DNA of 64,000 bases from Leptospira perolatii (GTDB lineage: Bacteria; Spirochaetota; Leptospiria; Leptospirales; Leptospiraceae): the NCBI RefSeq assembly GCF_002811875.1, contig NZ_NPDZ01000001.1, positions 186,001 to 250,000 of the forward strand. Direction: 5' to 3'. The notes beneath the pieces were generated by a model. The model was not told where the DNA came from, made no database searches, and was given only the letters and a program-made list of their open reading frames with translations. This document shows positions 22,340 through 32,126 of the stretch, piece after piece. Made by a program: the position numbers and the translations under genes. How positions within the stretch are numbered: the first letter of the stretch is position 1; every line of letters starts with the position of its first letter.

Positions 22340-23818
22340 ATGGACGCTTCTAAGGACCTGCAGAAATTTGATTTTACTGAAGATGTTATCCAACACTTCC
22401 GTGAGAATCGCATCATACCGGTAGATTTTTACAATAAGACCGGTCAGATTTTAATTCATAAAAAAGATATGGCTTCGGGGGAAGATATCAGTAAACTCCT
22501 GAAGTTTGAACAGCAAGGAATCTTTTTTCTAAAATCAGAAATATCTAAAATAAAGCCCGGACGAAAAGGTGGGGATGTTTCGTTTACCAAATTGGTAAAT
22601 ACGGAACTGACTTCCGATATGGCCAAAGGTGCTTCTGATTTGCTTCTGGATATTAAAAAGTATCCCTTGAACGGAAGCCACGTTCGGGAAATAAGCAAAT
22701 CGATCGATTCAATATTAGAAGATTTTAAGGCTTCTCCGGATATGGAAACCGGACTGGTGAACATTATTGAAGTCATGTCCACGGCCGGAATGCCGGTAGA
22801 TTCGGAGGTTTTGACAAAAAGAACTGTCGTCGCGATGGCAATGAAAGTGCGCGCGGCAAAAGCTTTTACAAAGGCAGATCTAAATCAAAAGAAGTCAGAA
22901 CAAGTCAGTCTTATGATGGCTTCTTACTTGGCGGACATCGGTTATACTCAGATGAAAATTCCCACGCATGGAAATTTGAAAACCGAGGAGCTGGAATACA
23001 TAAAAAACCATCCGATTATTAGCTATCTGATGGTCGCAAATTTGAACGAACTGGATGAATCAGTAAAATCTATTGTTCTGAACCACCACCGACCGCATAA
23101 AGGTGAAGGGGTGAACAACAATTACCCGCAAACTAAAAACTTAGTCCAAAAACTAAACTTTTATAAAGATAAGTACAAGACCGATTACAAAAAATCTTTG
23201 CTCGTCGCCGATGTACAAAAACAGCTAAAGAATGTACTTATAAACAATATCTCACATGAAGATATCGGAATCATATCAATTGCTGGCGAATTCGCGTCCT
23301 TGACTACGCAGCAACCTTGGCGTCCGCCGATCGAAGCTCTGACAGCCATGAAACTAATTTTGAACAATAGTTTCTTCGCCTATAATGAAAAAACACTGAA
23401 GGATTTTTACGACCACGTAGGGCTTTCTCTCTGCGATAATCAGCCTTTTATTAAGGTCGGGGATTACGTGATCGTCGCCTCTCAGGATTCGAATCGAAAA
23501 GTGTTCTTTGAGATTTGTGCGATTCGTGAATCCAACAAAAATTCGATTCGACCTATGCTTGAGAGAATCGGTACGATTCAGCCTAAATTTTCAAATAACG
23601 GAAAAATCAGAATTTCCGGGTTTGAGCCTGCCAGCCTTAAAATCGACCGCAGAAGAGCGATCTTTAACCTGGATCGGAATGCCGACCCGAGAAGAATTAT
23701 CTATTTAATCGATCCCGAATTAGATCCTGAGTTCTACGAGTCCTTGGACCAAAAGGCGCGTGACGTATTCGGAGTGAAGACTTCGACAGGAGATACTGAA
23801 GCAGTTGCTACAACTTAA
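22340..23818 (+). CDS. Degenerate HD-GYP-domain protein, first of a tandem pair
   Basis: A 492-residue cytoplasmic protein. The N-terminal module (about 5-80) contains [19 protein letters not shown], shared with the next gene. The central region follows HD-GYP order: [18 protein letters not shown] in place of HDIGKIGIP, then [20 protein letters not shown] and NNNYP in place of the HHE-DGxGYP segment, then GEFASLTT in place of DxFDALT. The leading His of the HD pair is replaced by Ala. The second His pair is kept. It is therefore probably inactive or altered as a c-di-GMP phosphodiesterase, and may bind the nucleotide instead. The C-terminal region (about 360-492) matches the paralogue too. 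Confidence 0.75.
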   Translation: MDASKDLQKFDFTEDVIQHFRENRIIPVDFYNKTGQILIHKKDMASGEDISKLLKFEQQGIFFLKSEISKIKPGRKGGDVSFTKLVNTELTSDMAKGASDLLLDIKKYPLNGSHVREISKSIDSILEDFKASPDMETGLVNIIEVMSTAGMPVDSEVLTKRTVVAMAMKVRAAKAFTKADLNQKKSEQVSLMMASYLADIGYTQMKIPTHGNLKTEELEYIKNHPIISYLMVANLNELDESVKSIVLNHHRPHKGEGVNNNYPQTKNLVQKLNFYKDKYKTDYKKSLLVADVQKQLKNVLINNISHEDIGIISIAGEFASLTTQQPWRPPIEALTAMKLILNNSFFAYNEKTLKDFYDHVGLSLCDNQPFIKVGDYVIVASQDSNRKVFFEICAIRESNKNSIRPMLERIGTIQPKFSNNGKIRISGFEPASLKIDRRRAIFNLDRNADPRRIIYLIDPELDPEFYESLDQKARDVFGVKTSTGDTEAVATT

Positions 23819-23820
23819 AT

Positions 23821-23979
23821 TATTTTTTTTGCGTGTTTTTTCTAAAATTAATTAAATTTAATAAATAATTTATTTACTGTTCCTAAAGGGATATTGTTTT
23901 TTTAACCATTTCGCGTCATAAACTTCTAGATAAAAATATCTATTTATGCTTCGGCAGCTGGTGTGAGGGAATATGGAGA
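23821..23979 (+). promoter_or_regulatory. AT-rich spacer with two dyads between HD-GYP paralogues
   Basis: This 159-base spacer is much richer in A+T than its surroundings. It holds the perfect palindrome ATTAAATTTAAT (23851-23862) and an adjoining 15-base symmetric element TAAATAATTTATTTA (23862-23876). A later promoter for the second paralogue is likely here, but low complexity makes chance symmetry plausible. No terminator hairpin for the first gene is visible. Confidence 0.35.
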
Positions 23980-25485
23980 ATGGGTACAGACGCAGCGCAG
24001 GAAATTACTCACATAGATGAGGATTCAATTAGGTTCGAAAGATTCGAATTTAATTCCGAGGTCATTAAGGGCTTTAGAACAAACAAAATCATTCCGGTAG
24101 ATTTCTATAATAAACACGGACAGATTCTGATTCACCGAAAAGATTATGCAAGTGATGAAGATATCAATCGGCTTCAAAAGTTTGAGGCACAAGGGATCTA
24201 CTATTTACACTCAGAACGAAACAAAATTCGAATTGAATCCGAAGATAGACCGGATGCGATCAACGGCCAAAGAGTTTCGTATGTAAAATTAGTTAATCCT
24301 CAGCTAACTTTGCAAATGGCCAGAGAGGCTTCGAATTTGTTGATGGAACTGAGAAATTATCCGTTAAACGGGAACCATATCAAAAGAGTTGCTCATGCAA
24401 TCGATGTGATTTTGGAAGATTTTACTTCCAGCTCGGATACAGAGCTCGGGCTAGTAAACGTAATCGAAGTCATGAAAAGCGTCGGAGTTGACGTAGACTC
24501 GGAAATACTCACTAAAAGAACAATTATTGCGATGGCGATGAAGCTTCGCGGTTTAAAGGCGCTGTCTATTAAGGATTCGCAAAAGGTCAAGGACCAGCAA
24601 TTGGATCTGATGATGGCATCGTATATGATCGATATTGCAAAACCAAGGATGAAGTTCCCCACGCATAGTGGGCTTACACCTCAAGAATACGAGTATATCA
24701 AAAATTGTCCGATCGCAAGCTATTTGATGATCGCAAACTTAGCTTCGATTCATCATGAAGTAAAGACTTGCGTATTGAACGGTCACCGTCCTTATAGAGG
24801 AGAAGGCTTGAACAATAATTACCCGGCGACTTTGCCATTGATGAAGAAGCTCGCCGAGTACTGGGGAAGATATAAAGAGGACCCAAGCAAGTTAACTCTT
24901 GTCGAAGATCTGCAAATCCAGTTGCATCTTCTACAAACGAATAACTACGGAGAGGACGATCCTGCGATCATTTCTATTTCGGGTGAATTCGCATCGCTTA
25001 CTACACCTCAGAGTTGGAGAAATGCTTACGAGGATGTAACTGCGATGAAGCTGATTTTGAATAACAGCTTTTTCTCATACAACGAAAGAGTTGTAAAAGA
25101 CTTCTTCGATTTCATGGGGCTAAGTCTCTGCAACAATAAGAGCGTTCTGAATCCGGGAGACTATATCATCGTAGTTTCAACCGATTCACAGAGAAAAATC
25201 CATTTCGAAACGTGTGTGGTTAAAGACATTGTAAGGCACCAAACTCGACCACTCTTGGAAAGGATCGGAACAATCAGACCTGTACTTACGAACAAAGGAA
25301 AGATCAGAATTGCGGGATATGATGGTAAGTCCTTCCGACCAGATCGTAGAAAGGCCGTATTTAATTTAGCAAATTCTGTGGACCCTAGAAGAGTAGTGTA
25401 TGCAGTCGATCCTACTTTGGATCCTCCGCTTTTTGAATTGGTAGATAAACACTATCGACACACTGCACCGAAATCTGTCGCTTAA
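23980..25485 (+). CDS. Degenerate HD-GYP-domain protein, second of a tandem pair
   Basis: A 501-residue paralogue of the preceding protein, alignable end to end by eye: the [16 protein letters not shown] module, the [18 protein letters not shown] helix, [28 protein letters not shown] and GEFASLTT. It is further decayed at metal positions: where the first copy has KNHP and NHHR, this one has KNCP and NGHR. Loss of more His suggests that it no longer binds metals and is conserved for a non-catalytic function. The ATG at 23980 is preceded by GGAG. Its separate AT-rich promoter region suggests the two copies can be expressed independently. Confidence 0.75.
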   Translation: MGTDAAQEITHIDEDSIRFERFEFNSEVIKGFRTNKIIPVDFYNKHGQILIHRKDYASDEDINRLQKFEAQGIYYLHSERNKIRIESEDRPDAINGQRVSYVKLVNPQLTLQMAREASNLLMELRNYPLNGNHIKRVAHAIDVILEDFTSSSDTELGLVNVIEVMKSVGVDVDSEILTKRTIIAMAMKLRGLKALSIKDSQKVKDQQLDLMMASYMIDIAKPRMKFPTHSGLTPQEYEYIKNCPIASYLMIANLASIHHEVKTCVLNGHRPYRGEGLNNNYPATLPLMKKLAEYWGRYKEDPSKLTLVEDLQIQLHLLQTNNYGEDDPAIISISGEFASLTTPQSWRNAYEDVTAMKLILNNSFFSYNERVVKDFFDFMGLSLCNNKSVLNPGDYIIVVSTDSQRKIHFETCVVKDIVRHQTRPLLERIGTIRPVLTNKGKIRIAGYDGKSFRPDRRKAVFNLANSVDPRRVVYAVDPTLDPPLFELVDKHYRHTAPKSVA

Positions 25486-25500
25486 CCGTTAGGTTTTCCT

Positions 25501-25557
25501 ACATGAACCGGAAACAGGCTTTCTTCCTTTCAGGGGATTGAGTTTTCTGGTTCATGT
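25501..25557 (+). promoter_or_regulatory. Long inverted repeat ending at the aroC start codon
   Basis: ACATGAACCGGAAA (25501-25514) pairs with TTTTCTGGTTCATGT (25543-25557), fourteen pairs with one G-U, around a 28-base loop. The right arm stops one base before the aroC ATG. The only good Shine-Dalgarno-like sequence, AGGGG, sits in the loop, about 20 bases from the ATG. The structure could end upstream transcription, though there is no U tract, or control aroC translation. Confidence 0.55.
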
Positions 25558-26703
25558 ATGCCTTCCAGTTGGGGTAAAATTTTCAGAGTCAGCACATTTG
25601 GAGAATCTCACGGCGAATCTGTGGGAGTCGTAGTGGAAGGAGTTCCTGCAGGAATTCCAATACGAATGGAAGAAATCCAAAAAGATTTAGATCGTCGAAG
25701 ACCAGGCCAAAGCGATCTTACTACTCCTCGAAGCGAATCCGATACAGTCAGAGTTGTATCGGGAGTCTTCGAAGGCAAAACGATCGGTAGTCCCATTGCC
25801 TTGATCGTAGATAACAAGAATACGATCTCAAAAGATTATGAAAACCTTAGGGAAACATTTCGCCCTTCTCATGCAGATTATACCTACCAAGCTAAATACG
25901 GTTTCAGAGCTCATGTGGGAGGAGGCAGATCTTCTGTGCGAGAAACTATTGCTCGGGTTGCCGCCGGAGCAATTGCAAGAATGATTCTAGAAGATGACCT
26001 AGGGGTTCGCACTGTAGCCTGGGTAGATTCGATCGCAACTATCGAATCCGGAATCAAGGAAGATCGCTTTCCATCCACGCGTGAAGAAGTAGATGCAAAC
26101 GAAGTCAGATGTCCGGACGAACCGACTGCGAAGAAAATGCGCGAACTCATCCTTAGGATGAAGGAAGCAGGCGATAGTGTAGGAGGAAATATTCGCTGCG
26201 CAGTTTGGAATCTTCCTCCCGGACTTGGTGATCCGGTATACGACAAGCTAGACGGTGATTTAGCAAAAGCAATTCTTTCGATTCCAGCCTGCAAGGGCTT
26301 TGAAGTCGGCTCCGGATTTTTAGGGACATTGCAAACCGGAAGTACGCACAATGATGAATTTTATATAGAAGAAAGTTCTGGAAGAGTACGAACTCGGACG
26401 AATAATTCAGGCGGATTGCAGGGTGGAATTTCCAACGGGGAAACCCTGGTGGTCCGAGCAGCATTCAAACCAACTTCGACTATTTTCAAAAAACAAAATA
26501 CAGTGAATATTGAAGGCAAAGAAACTACTTTGCAAGCTAAGGGGAGACACGATCCCTGTGTGCTTCCGAGGGCAGTCCCGATTGTAGAGGCGGCAGTAAA
26601 CTTGGTTTTGGTAGACGCTTATCTTTATCAGAGAGCTCTCAATCCTAGCTGGTTCAAAAAATGGGCGAAGCTTCCCTCATATTACGACGATCTAAAACTC
26701 TAG
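25558..26703 (+). CDS. aroC: Chorismate synthase
   Basis: Catalyses the last shikimate-pathway step, EPSP to chorismate, with reduced FMN. The family N-terminus [15 protein letters not shown] is intact (GESHG at 15-19), as are [19 protein letters not shown] and the C-terminal [16 protein letters not shown]. The length of 381 residues is typical. It precedes the short nuoG by 85 bases on the same strand, and the unusual inverted repeat ends one base before its ATG. No other aromatic-pathway gene is in the window. Confidence 0.97.
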   Translation: MPSSWGKIFRVSTFGESHGESVGVVVEGVPAGIPIRMEEIQKDLDRRRPGQSDLTTPRSESDTVRVVSGVFEGKTIGSPIALIVDNKNTISKDYENLRETFRPSHADYTYQAKYGFRAHVGGGRSSVRETIARVAAGAIARMILEDDLGVRTVAWVDSIATIESGIKEDRFPSTREEVDANEVRCPDEPTAKKMRELILRMKEAGDSVGGNIRCAVWNLPPGLGDPVYDKLDGDLAKAILSIPACKGFEVGSGFLGTLQTGSTHNDEFYIEESSGRVRTRTNNSGGLQGGISNGETLVVRAAFKPTSTIFKKQNTVNIEGKETTLQAKGRHDPCVLPRAVPIVEAAVNLVLVDAYLYQRALNPSWFKKWAKLPSYYDDLKL

Positions 26704-26788
26704 TCGAAACCTAAATGCAACAGACAAAGAAACGGTTGCCAATCGTAGCATATACGGTTCTATAGAAAGTTCGAACACGGGGGGCCGA

Positions 26789-28240
26789 GTGGTCAAGATA
26801 AAGATAGACGGGATCGAGTACGAAGTCGATGAGAGAAAGAATCTCATTTCCGCCGCGAAGGATGTCGGCGTAGACATTCCTTATTTTTGTTATCATCCAA
26901 AACTTTCCGTAGTAGGCATGTGCAGAATGTGCCTGATTGAAATCGAAGGAATTCCTCGCTTGCAGGTCGCCTGCAATACGAAAGTCACCGAAGGCCTGTC
27001 AATTGTGACAAAAAGCGAACGAGTGATCGAAGCAAGAGAAGGGACGATGGAATTTCTACTCGCAAACCATCCTCTTGATTGTCCAGTTTGCGATAAAGCG
27101 GGAGAATGCCAGTTACAGGATAATGCATTTAATGAAGGCAAAGGGAATTCCAGATTTACGCTTCATAAGCGCAATATTCCGCAAGAGGAAATTGGCACGA
27201 ATCTAATTATCAACCATAATCGATGCATTGTATGTTATCGATGCGTTCGATTTGAGGAAGAACTTGTCGGAGAATCCAACCTTGGGCTTTTTGAGCGAGG
27301 CTATCATTCCATCATAGGTCTGGCGAAAGAAGATCCGATCGCTCATAATTATCAGGGAGCACTCGCGGACATTTGTCCTGTAGGAGCTCTTCTAAATCAT
27401 AAAACATTATTCAAATCAAGGGTCTGGTGGTACAAATCTGAGGAATCCATTTGTCACGGATGTAGTACTGGCTGTAAGACATTTACGAATGTTCGCGATA
27501 ACAAAATGTACAGATACATGCCTAGGATGGACGAAGAAAAGGACCAATACTTTTTGTGCGACAAAGGCAGATTTGATATCGACTGGTTAAATCAAAACAG
27601 ACTATTTTCTTATTACGACCAGGGAAAAAAATCTACGAGCTCTGAAGTACTCTCCGAACTAGCGACCAAGATCCAAAAAGCAAAGAAAATTCTCGTTTTA
27701 GGCGGGGCCCACGAATCTAACGAAAATATTCAAAGAATATTGGATTCTCTTAATAAGCTAGGAGTTCCTTTCGAAACTGAAGCACGGGTTTCCGAAGTCC
27801 AATATAAGGAGCCTGAGCAGGTGGATTTTCTTTATACAACCGATCTTCGCCCGAACACCCGCGGTTGCGTCGATTCTGGATTTGTTTCTAAATCTGGAAT
27901 GGATTCTTTGCGAAATGCAATTAAGAATGACGAATACGATATCCTGTTCGTAATAAAAGAAAGCTTAAGTTCGATATTTAAAGAAATCCCTACTCCAAGC
28001 AATGTAGTTCACTTTCATACGAACGAGACCCAAGATACGGCTCTTGCTTTGTATTCGATTCCAATTAAGGCGTTTGCAGAACAAAGTGGAACCTTTACAA
28101 ATAAACTAGGATGGAAGCAAGAGTTCTCACAATCGATGCAACCTCCTAAGGGTCTGCTTTCTTCGGGAGAAGTTTTCAGCGAGTTCGTTGCGAAAGCGGC
28201 AAGTGCCGGAAAAAAGGAGGCAGCCCTTGGCAACAATTAA
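26789..28240 (+). CDS. nuoG: NADH-quinone oxidoreductase subunit G, short form
   Basis: The peripheral-arm iron-sulphur subunit of complex I. A [2Fe-2S] site uses Cys34, 45, 48 and 62. The His-ligated [4Fe-4S] motif has His94, Cys98, 101 and 107; the next cluster has Cys146, 149, 152 and 196; a fourth CxxCxxxC set (222, 225, 229, with 257) matches the N7-type site. After about residue 280 the usual large molybdopterin-oxidoreductase-like domain is reduced to a 200-residue remnant, so the protein is 483 residues against 700-900 in most NuoG. The start is GTG 26789, behind a G-rich site. It overlaps nuoI by 14 bases. Confidence 0.85.
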   Translation: MVKIKIDGIEYEVDERKNLISAAKDVGVDIPYFCYHPKLSVVGMCRMCLIEIEGIPRLQVACNTKVTEGLSIVTKSERVIEAREGTMEFLLANHPLDCPVCDKAGECQLQDNAFNEGKGNSRFTLHKRNIPQEEIGTNLIINHNRCIVCYRCVRFEEELVGESNLGLFERGYHSIIGLAKEDPIAHNYQGALADICPVGALLNHKTLFKSRVWWYKSEESICHGCSTGCKTFTNVRDNKMYRYMPRMDEEKDQYFLCDKGRFDIDWLNQNRLFSYYDQGKKSTSSEVLSELATKIQKAKKILVLGGAHESNENIQRILDSLNKLGVPFETEARVSEVQYKEPEQVDFLYTTDLRPNTRGCVDSGFVSKSGMDSLRNAIKNDEYDILFVIKESLSSIFKEIPTPSNVVHFHTNETQDTALALYSIPIKAFAEQSGTFTNKLGWKQEFSQSMQPPKGLLSSGEVFSEFVAKAASAGKKEAALGNN

Positions 28241-28754
28241 CGTAGTCAATGTTGCACAAAAAGCAAAGCTCAACTGGTTTCAAAGACTGTACTTTTATGC
28301 AATCGCTAGAGGCCTTTGGATTACAATTAAACATTTTTTTAAAGCAGCCTTTCTAAAGGGCGCGGTAACAATCGAATATCCAGAGAAGAAAAGAAAATAT
28401 TCCAGTCGCTTTCGCGGAATGCACAGCATGAAAAGAGATGAACTTGGAAGAGAGCGATGCACAAGTTGCTTTTGTTGTATGTGGGTTTGTCCCGCAGATG
28501 CAATTTATATAGAAGCCGGTCAAGTTACTCCAAACATTCAGCATTTGCACCCGGAAGATAAATTTGCAAAGAAATTCGAAATAGATTTATTGCGATGTAT
28601 TTTTTGCGGTCTTTGTGAAGAGGCGTGCCCGAAGGGAGCAATCTACCTGGACGGTCCTGGTGAAATGGCCGCTGACAATCGGGAAGATTTGATTCTGACT
28701 AAAGAGAGAATGATGGAAAAGATTGGCGGACCTATCATCGGAGAGAGGACCTAG
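28227..28754 (+). CDS. nuoI: NADH-quinone oxidoreductase subunit I
   Basis: A ferredoxin-like subunit carrying two [4Fe-4S] clusters between NuoG and the quinone site. The two motifs [12 protein letters not shown] (Cys78, 81, 84, 88) and [12 protein letters not shown] (Cys114, 117, 120, 124) are intact. I place the start at TTG 28227 because AAGGAGG lies 7 bases upstream; the longer reading from TTG 28188 has no such site. That gives 175 residues, the usual size. It overlaps nuoG and so is translationally coupled. Remaining nuo genes are not in this window, so the complex is encoded at more than one locus or outside it. Confidence 0.92.
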   Translation: MATINVVNVAQKAKLNWFQRLYFYAIARGLWITIKHFFKAAFLKGAVTIEYPEKKRKYSSRFRGMHSMKRDELGRERCTSCFCCMWVCPADAIYIEAGQVTPNIQHLHPEDKFAKKFEIDLLRCIFCGLCEEACPKGAIYLDGPGEMAADNREDLILTKERMMEKIGGPIIGERT

Positions 28755-29021
28755 TCAGGATGCTTTGTCCTCGGAAAAGGTGGAGTGAAGCGCCTTTTCT
28801 AAAAGCGGTGAATGCAGTTTTTTGGACGCGTAAATTAAACAAGCCTTTACGTCGTCGCTAGAGAGCTCGGGATATTCTTTTAGAATATCAGAAATTCCGA
28901 ATCCAAGTAAAATCCGATCGATAATTTCTAGTACTCGAATTTCAGTCCCTTTGATTACGGGCTTTCCTCCGCACACTTCGGGGCTCGATACAATTCTTGA
29001 TGTGATTCTTTCTTCGTTCAT
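28755..29021 (-). CDS. DUF433-family small protein
   Basis: An 88-residue protein with the DUF433 pattern: RITSRIVSSPEVCGGKPVIKG, an I-x-V-x-x-I-I-D helix, and KEYPELSSDDVKACLIYA near the end. DUF433 proteins are helix-turn-helix-like and often pair with a DUF5615/PIN-like protein as antitoxin. No such partner is adjacent: nuoI ends one base away on the other strand, and the upstream side is a 321-base intergenic stretch. It could be an orphan antitoxin or an independent regulator. Confidence 0.75.
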   Translation of the reverse strand: MNEERITSRIVSSPEVCGGKPVIKGTEIRVLEIIDRILLGFGISDILKEYPELSSDDVKACLIYASKKLHSPLLEKALHSTFSEDKAS

Positions 29022-29342
29022 CTATGTTGATTAGACATTTTAGATCAAAAATTTTTGACCGCTTAATTTGAACCGTTTTTCCGGATCTCTAGATAGTTTC
29101 ACAAAATCGGAAAGTAATCTTTCAAAAATTAATCACAAAGGATTATATCAGAAATTCTAAACAATTCTGGCAAAGTGCGGATTTCACTCGTCAGCTTTCG
29201 AATTGTTCGGCGTGCTCGACCGGGCTAAGTTCACGTCTAAGAATTGACCAATGCCGAAAAATGAGCTTAATTTCTGCTTCCGTTCCATCGGTTTATCCTG
29301 AAAATTGCAAGAATCCAGGGTAATATTCCCGGTTTCGCAAGA
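29022..29342. other. Intergenic region with palindrome and promoter candidate
   Basis: A 321-base gene-free stretch between the divergent DUF433 and ECF sigma genes. It contains the perfect palindrome TCAAAAATTTTTGA (29045-29058), close to the DUF433 start and so a candidate operator for it. It also holds the candidate promoter for the sigma factor listed separately. I see no further ORF or RNA gene. Confidence 0.4.
29244..29273 (+). promoter_or_regulatory. Candidate sigma-70 promoter for the ECF sigma operon
   Basis: TTGACC (29244-29249) and TAATTT (29268-29273) are separated by 18 bases and lie about 70 bases upstream of the sigma gene. Similarity to consensus is fair at -35 and moderate at -10. 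An autoregulated ECF promoter could also exist, but I cannot identify one. Confidence 0.35.
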
Positions 29343-29873
29343 ATGAGTGGTCTTACACCTCAAGAATTTTCAAATCTTTACGACCGTAGTAGAAATACTG
29401 TATACCACTTTTTGCTTAAATTATCTGGTAATCCTGATCTAGCGGAAGACCTGACTCAAGAAACATTCCTTAAGGCATTTGAAGTAATGGATCGATTTGA
29501 TCCAAACCGCGGAGCCTTCTCTTCTTGGTCGTGTACGATTGCAAAAAATCTCTATTTTAAACACTTCAATCGTTCGAAAAAGGAAGTAGGGAACGTCTCA
29601 ATCAATGTAGAGAACTTTCCGGAGCTATCAGGCGGGTCATTTGACGATCCACTTGAAATTGAAAAAAATTCTATCAATTCTGCATTAAAAGAAGCGATTT
29701 CAAGTCTTCCCGAACCGGAAAAAAGTATAATACTTTTGAAGGAGATTCAGAAAAAGACACTCAAAGAAACTGCTGAAGCTTTGCATATATCAGAGCGAAC
29801 CGTTAGTAGAAGACTTTTAAGTGCTTTCAGAATTCTTCGGACCTTTCTAGAGAAACAAGGGATCCAAATATAG
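29343..29873 (+). CDS. ECF-type RNA polymerase sigma factor
   Basis: A 176-residue sigma-70 family protein with only regions 2 and 4. Region 2 includes DLAEDLTQETFLKAF and WSCTIAKNLYFKHFN; region 4 includes LPEPEKSIILLKEI and the helix-turn-helix TLKETAEALHISERTVSRRL. Such sigma factors respond to envelope or stress signals and are held by an anti-sigma factor. The next gene begins 2 bases after its stop and encodes a one-TM protein, a likely anti-sigma. The ATG start has only a weak ribosome site. Confidence 0.92.
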   Translation: MSGLTPQEFSNLYDRSRNTVYHFLLKLSGNPDLAEDLTQETFLKAFEVMDRFDPNRGAFSSWSCTIAKNLYFKHFNRSKKEVGNVSINVENFPELSGGSFDDPLEIEKNSINSALKEAISSLPEPEKSIILLKEIQKKTLKETAEALHISERTVSRRLLSAFRILRTFLEKQGIQI

Positions 29874-29875
29874 AG

Positions 29876-30748
29876 ATGGGCATCGGAACTTCAAATAAGG
29901 ATAAATTTGAATCTTTACTGGAGAAATTTCTTTCTGATACGTTAGGTAGCCAGGGAAAGAAGGAACTCCTAGAAATTATTATTAATAATCCTGAATTTGC
30001 AAAAGAGTATCAAAAATTAGCGAAGCTAAAATCCATTTTGGAATCACAGAGCGATCCTCTATCCCAGGAATTTCCTCAGGAAAAAAAGACAGGAATCGTA
30101 TTATCATTTCCTAAATCATACGGTTATCTTTCCGCCGCAGCATTGGTTCTGCTTTCCTTTGGCGGTTATTACTTATATTGGAATTCTACTGAAACAGAGA
30201 ACGAAAGTCAAAAATTGGAATTTGCCAAAGGATATTCGGCTCAGGATAATCTTAGCTGGAAAGATCTTTCTCCCGAAAATGCAGAAGGTCTTAAGAAAAT
30301 TGAGAACTCAATCAAAGAAAGCAAGAATTCCAAACAAAATGGAAAACTGGATGAAACTTTAATCAAAAGCCTGAAGCCACATGTGGACTCCTTACCTAAA
30401 GATCCATTTTTGATTTCTCCTAAAGAGCTCAAGAATTCTCTTAAAAAAATTCTTCCGGATGAAAAAGCGGATATAGAGAGAAAATTTGCTTCTATGGTCC
30501 GTTTCCCATTAAAGGATCTCAAGGAAAGAGAGAAATTAATGGAATTGGTCAAGAAAATAGATAAGACTTCTGCAACCGATTTACTGAAAGAAAAGACGCA
30601 ACCAGAGGTTCGTAAGGTTCTTTATCTGAAGGAAGGCGCAATCGAAAAGGGCTTTGTTTACCAAGAAGATGGTTTTTACGTAGTTTTAAAGCCGGATGGA
30701 AACTTGATTCTACCAATCGATTCTGTCGAAAAAATCGAAACAGAATAG
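29876..30748 (+). CDS. Probable anti-sigma factor, single TM
   Basis: A 290-residue protein that starts 2 bases after the ECF sigma stop. The N-terminus (about 1-70) is helical and charged as in anti-sigma domains, but has no HxxxCxxC zinc motif. One TM segment (about 83-100, GYLSAAALVLLSFGGYYLY) separates it from a probable periplasmic part (about 105-290) that is rich in Lys and helical, ending in a beta segment. The role is inferred from position and topology. The gene is followed by a hairpin shared with the opposite-strand small gene. Confidence 0.6.
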   Translation: MGIGTSNKDKFESLLEKFLSDTLGSQGKKELLEIIINNPEFAKEYQKLAKLKSILESQSDPLSQEFPQEKKTGIVLSFPKSYGYLSAAALVLLSFGGYYLYWNSTETENESQKLEFAKGYSAQDNLSWKDLSPENAEGLKKIENSIKESKNSKQNGKLDETLIKSLKPHVDSLPKDPFLISPKELKNSLKKILPDEKADIERKFASMVRFPLKDLKEREKLMELVKKIDKTSATDLLKEKTQPEVRKVLYLKEGAIEKGFVYQEDGFYVVLKPDGNLILPIDSVEKIETE

Positions 30749-30830
30749 ATTCCTCTTAAATAAGTATTCTATTTCAGAAAACTTAGTTCGGATGCATTTT
30801 GAAAAATTGCTATTGATTCGAATGTAGAGA

Positions 30831-30864
30831 GCCTGAACGCAAATGGATTCAATTGCATTCAGGC
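30831..30864. terminator. Hairpin between convergent genes
   Basis: GCCTGAACGCAA (30831-30842) pairs with TTGCATTCAGGC (30853-30864), eleven of twelve positions, with a 10-base loop. It lies between the 3' ends of the anti-sigma-like gene and the convergent small membrane gene. The U tract is weak on both sides, so it may be a bidirectional, less efficient terminator. Confidence 0.5.
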
Positions 30865-30884
30865 CTTCGAAAGGAAGGTAAAGG

Positions 30885-31091
30885 TTACGATTTTTTCCTC
30901 GTAAAGAAAAATAGAGCTGCACCGCCTACAATCAATCCTACCCGAATGATCCAACCGACTGTCATTCCCCAATTGTCGATCCACATAAGAATCTTAAGAT
31001 TATAATCTATCAAGCTAAGACCCGACGAGGCTAGACCTGCGATGCAGATAAATCCACCAACTCCGGATAAACGTTCTTTCAAAGAATCCAT
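30885..31091 (-). CDS. Small two-TM membrane protein
   Basis: A 68-residue protein with two hydrophobic helices (about 10-30 and 40-62) and a basic tail (FFFTRKKS). AGGAG lies 7 bases before the ATG at 31091, a strong reason to accept it. I do not recognise a named family with confidence; small proteins of this layout are often annotated as DUF378-like. No operon partner is evident: the next minus-strand gene upstream ends 174 bases away. Confidence 0.7.
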   Translation of the reverse strand: MDSLKERLSGVGGFICIAGLASSGLSLIDYNLKILMWIDNWGMTVGWIIRVGLIVGGAALFFFTRKKS

Positions 31092-31265
31092 TACTTGCTC
31101 CTATTGTATTTTCCCTTAATGGGGAATAAAGGATTACAGTTCGCAGAACGAATTTCTACTATAAAATCAAGGTTTAGAGTAAAAAGTTTCAACCCAAAGT
31201 TATCAAAAACTTATTGAGGTCGTTTGTTTCGATCCAGGGCAAACCAAGTTTAAGTACCTGTCTGA

Positions 31266-32126
31266 TTACTTTTTTAGGAATATCTTATAGTGAAGATGCA
31301 GTACCTGCCATCGAAACAAAAACACTTTATGTTCTGCTCGCAATGTTCCTTCGAAGTCAACGAATACATGGATAAATTCATGAAAGGAAGGAAGATATCG
31401 AATCCAAGCGTCCCCTTTTCGATTAAATACGAAAAAGTAAAAGCCACTCTCTCCGAATTTTTTTCCTTTTGAAATAAGCTTCAGGCTTCCATCAGGCAAA
31501 ATTTCTGGCTTGAGAACCACTGTTGCATTTCCATTAGGCAGAGGAAAAATGACTCGTACAAAAGTACTTCCACTTTGATTTTTCTGAACGGAGTAGATCC
31601 CACAGTACAAAACATTTCCGGTTCCTTTCAAGTGACGCAGCCAAAACACGAGATTCTCAGTCTGATCTTTATTCTTCGTCAGCAAAATCACTTTGCTATT
31701 CATGCCGTAACAGGTGTCTAGAGCATCGAGAGGAAGATTCATTTGTTGCAATCTTCTCGAAAAAATGGTCGTTAGCAACCAAGCAAACGGCTGAAAGATT
31801 CCAGTCCACTTTGCCCAAACATCCATATCGTAATTCGAAGTGTGTTCGTAGAAATTGCGTACTTTCGGATCCATTCTTTTCACTTCTGCGGAATTATGGA
31901 AAAGGTCTTTCATGTTAGGGATGATTCCGCTTGCCTTTTTCGGAATATGAACTCGATAACCGTTCTCCTTTGCAAACTTATGGATAAACCCTTCTCCTAT
32001 GATTTCCGAATCACCAGAAGGACCGAACAACCAGTTCCATTCTTTTGAATGCTGAATCCTTTTGCCAGTTAGCTTGACCCAAAGTTGAGTGCTTAAATCA
32101 ATCCAATGGTTTTTGCCTTTGCTCAT
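31266..32126 (-). CDS. Uncharacterised 286-residue protein, coupled to SAP-domain gene
   Basis: The start overlaps the stop of the SAP-domain gene (ATGA), so the two are co-translated. No signal peptide is present. One segment near residues 108-122 (WTGIFQPFAWLLTTIF) is hydrophobic enough to touch a membrane. The C-terminal half is beta-rich and ends in RWQVLHLHYKIFLKK. I do not recognise a family and see no catalytic motif. Coupling to a DNA-binding-type SAP protein is the only functional clue. Confidence 0.65.
   Translation of the reverse strand: MSKGKNHWIDLSTQLWVKLTGKRIQHSKEWNWLFGPSGDSEIIGEGFIHKFAKENGYRVHIPKKASGIIPNMKDLFHNSAEVKRMDPKVRNFYEHTSNYDMDVWAKWTGIFQPFAWLLTTIFSRRLQQMNLPLDALDTCYGMNSKVILLTKNKDQTENLVFWLRHLKGTGNVLYCGIYSVQKNQSGSTFVRVIFPLPNGNATVVLKPEILPDGSLKLISKGKKFGESGFYFFVFNRKGDAWIRYLPSFHEFIHVFVDFEGTLRAEHKVFLFRWQVLHLHYKIFLKK

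Noticed and set aside
22340..25485. Tandem HD-GYP genes as a recent duplication or assembly repeat
   Set aside because: The proteins align throughout, but the nucleotide sequences differ widely, so the duplication is old and not an artefact.
25911..26351. 146-residue ORF antisense to aroC
   Set aside because: Shadow of the conserved aroC reading frame; Ser/Pro/Arg-rich as expected from antisense coding.
29022..29342. Possible small RNA or tRNA gene in the intergenic region
   Set aside because: I could not fold a cloverleaf or find a terminator-ended transcript.
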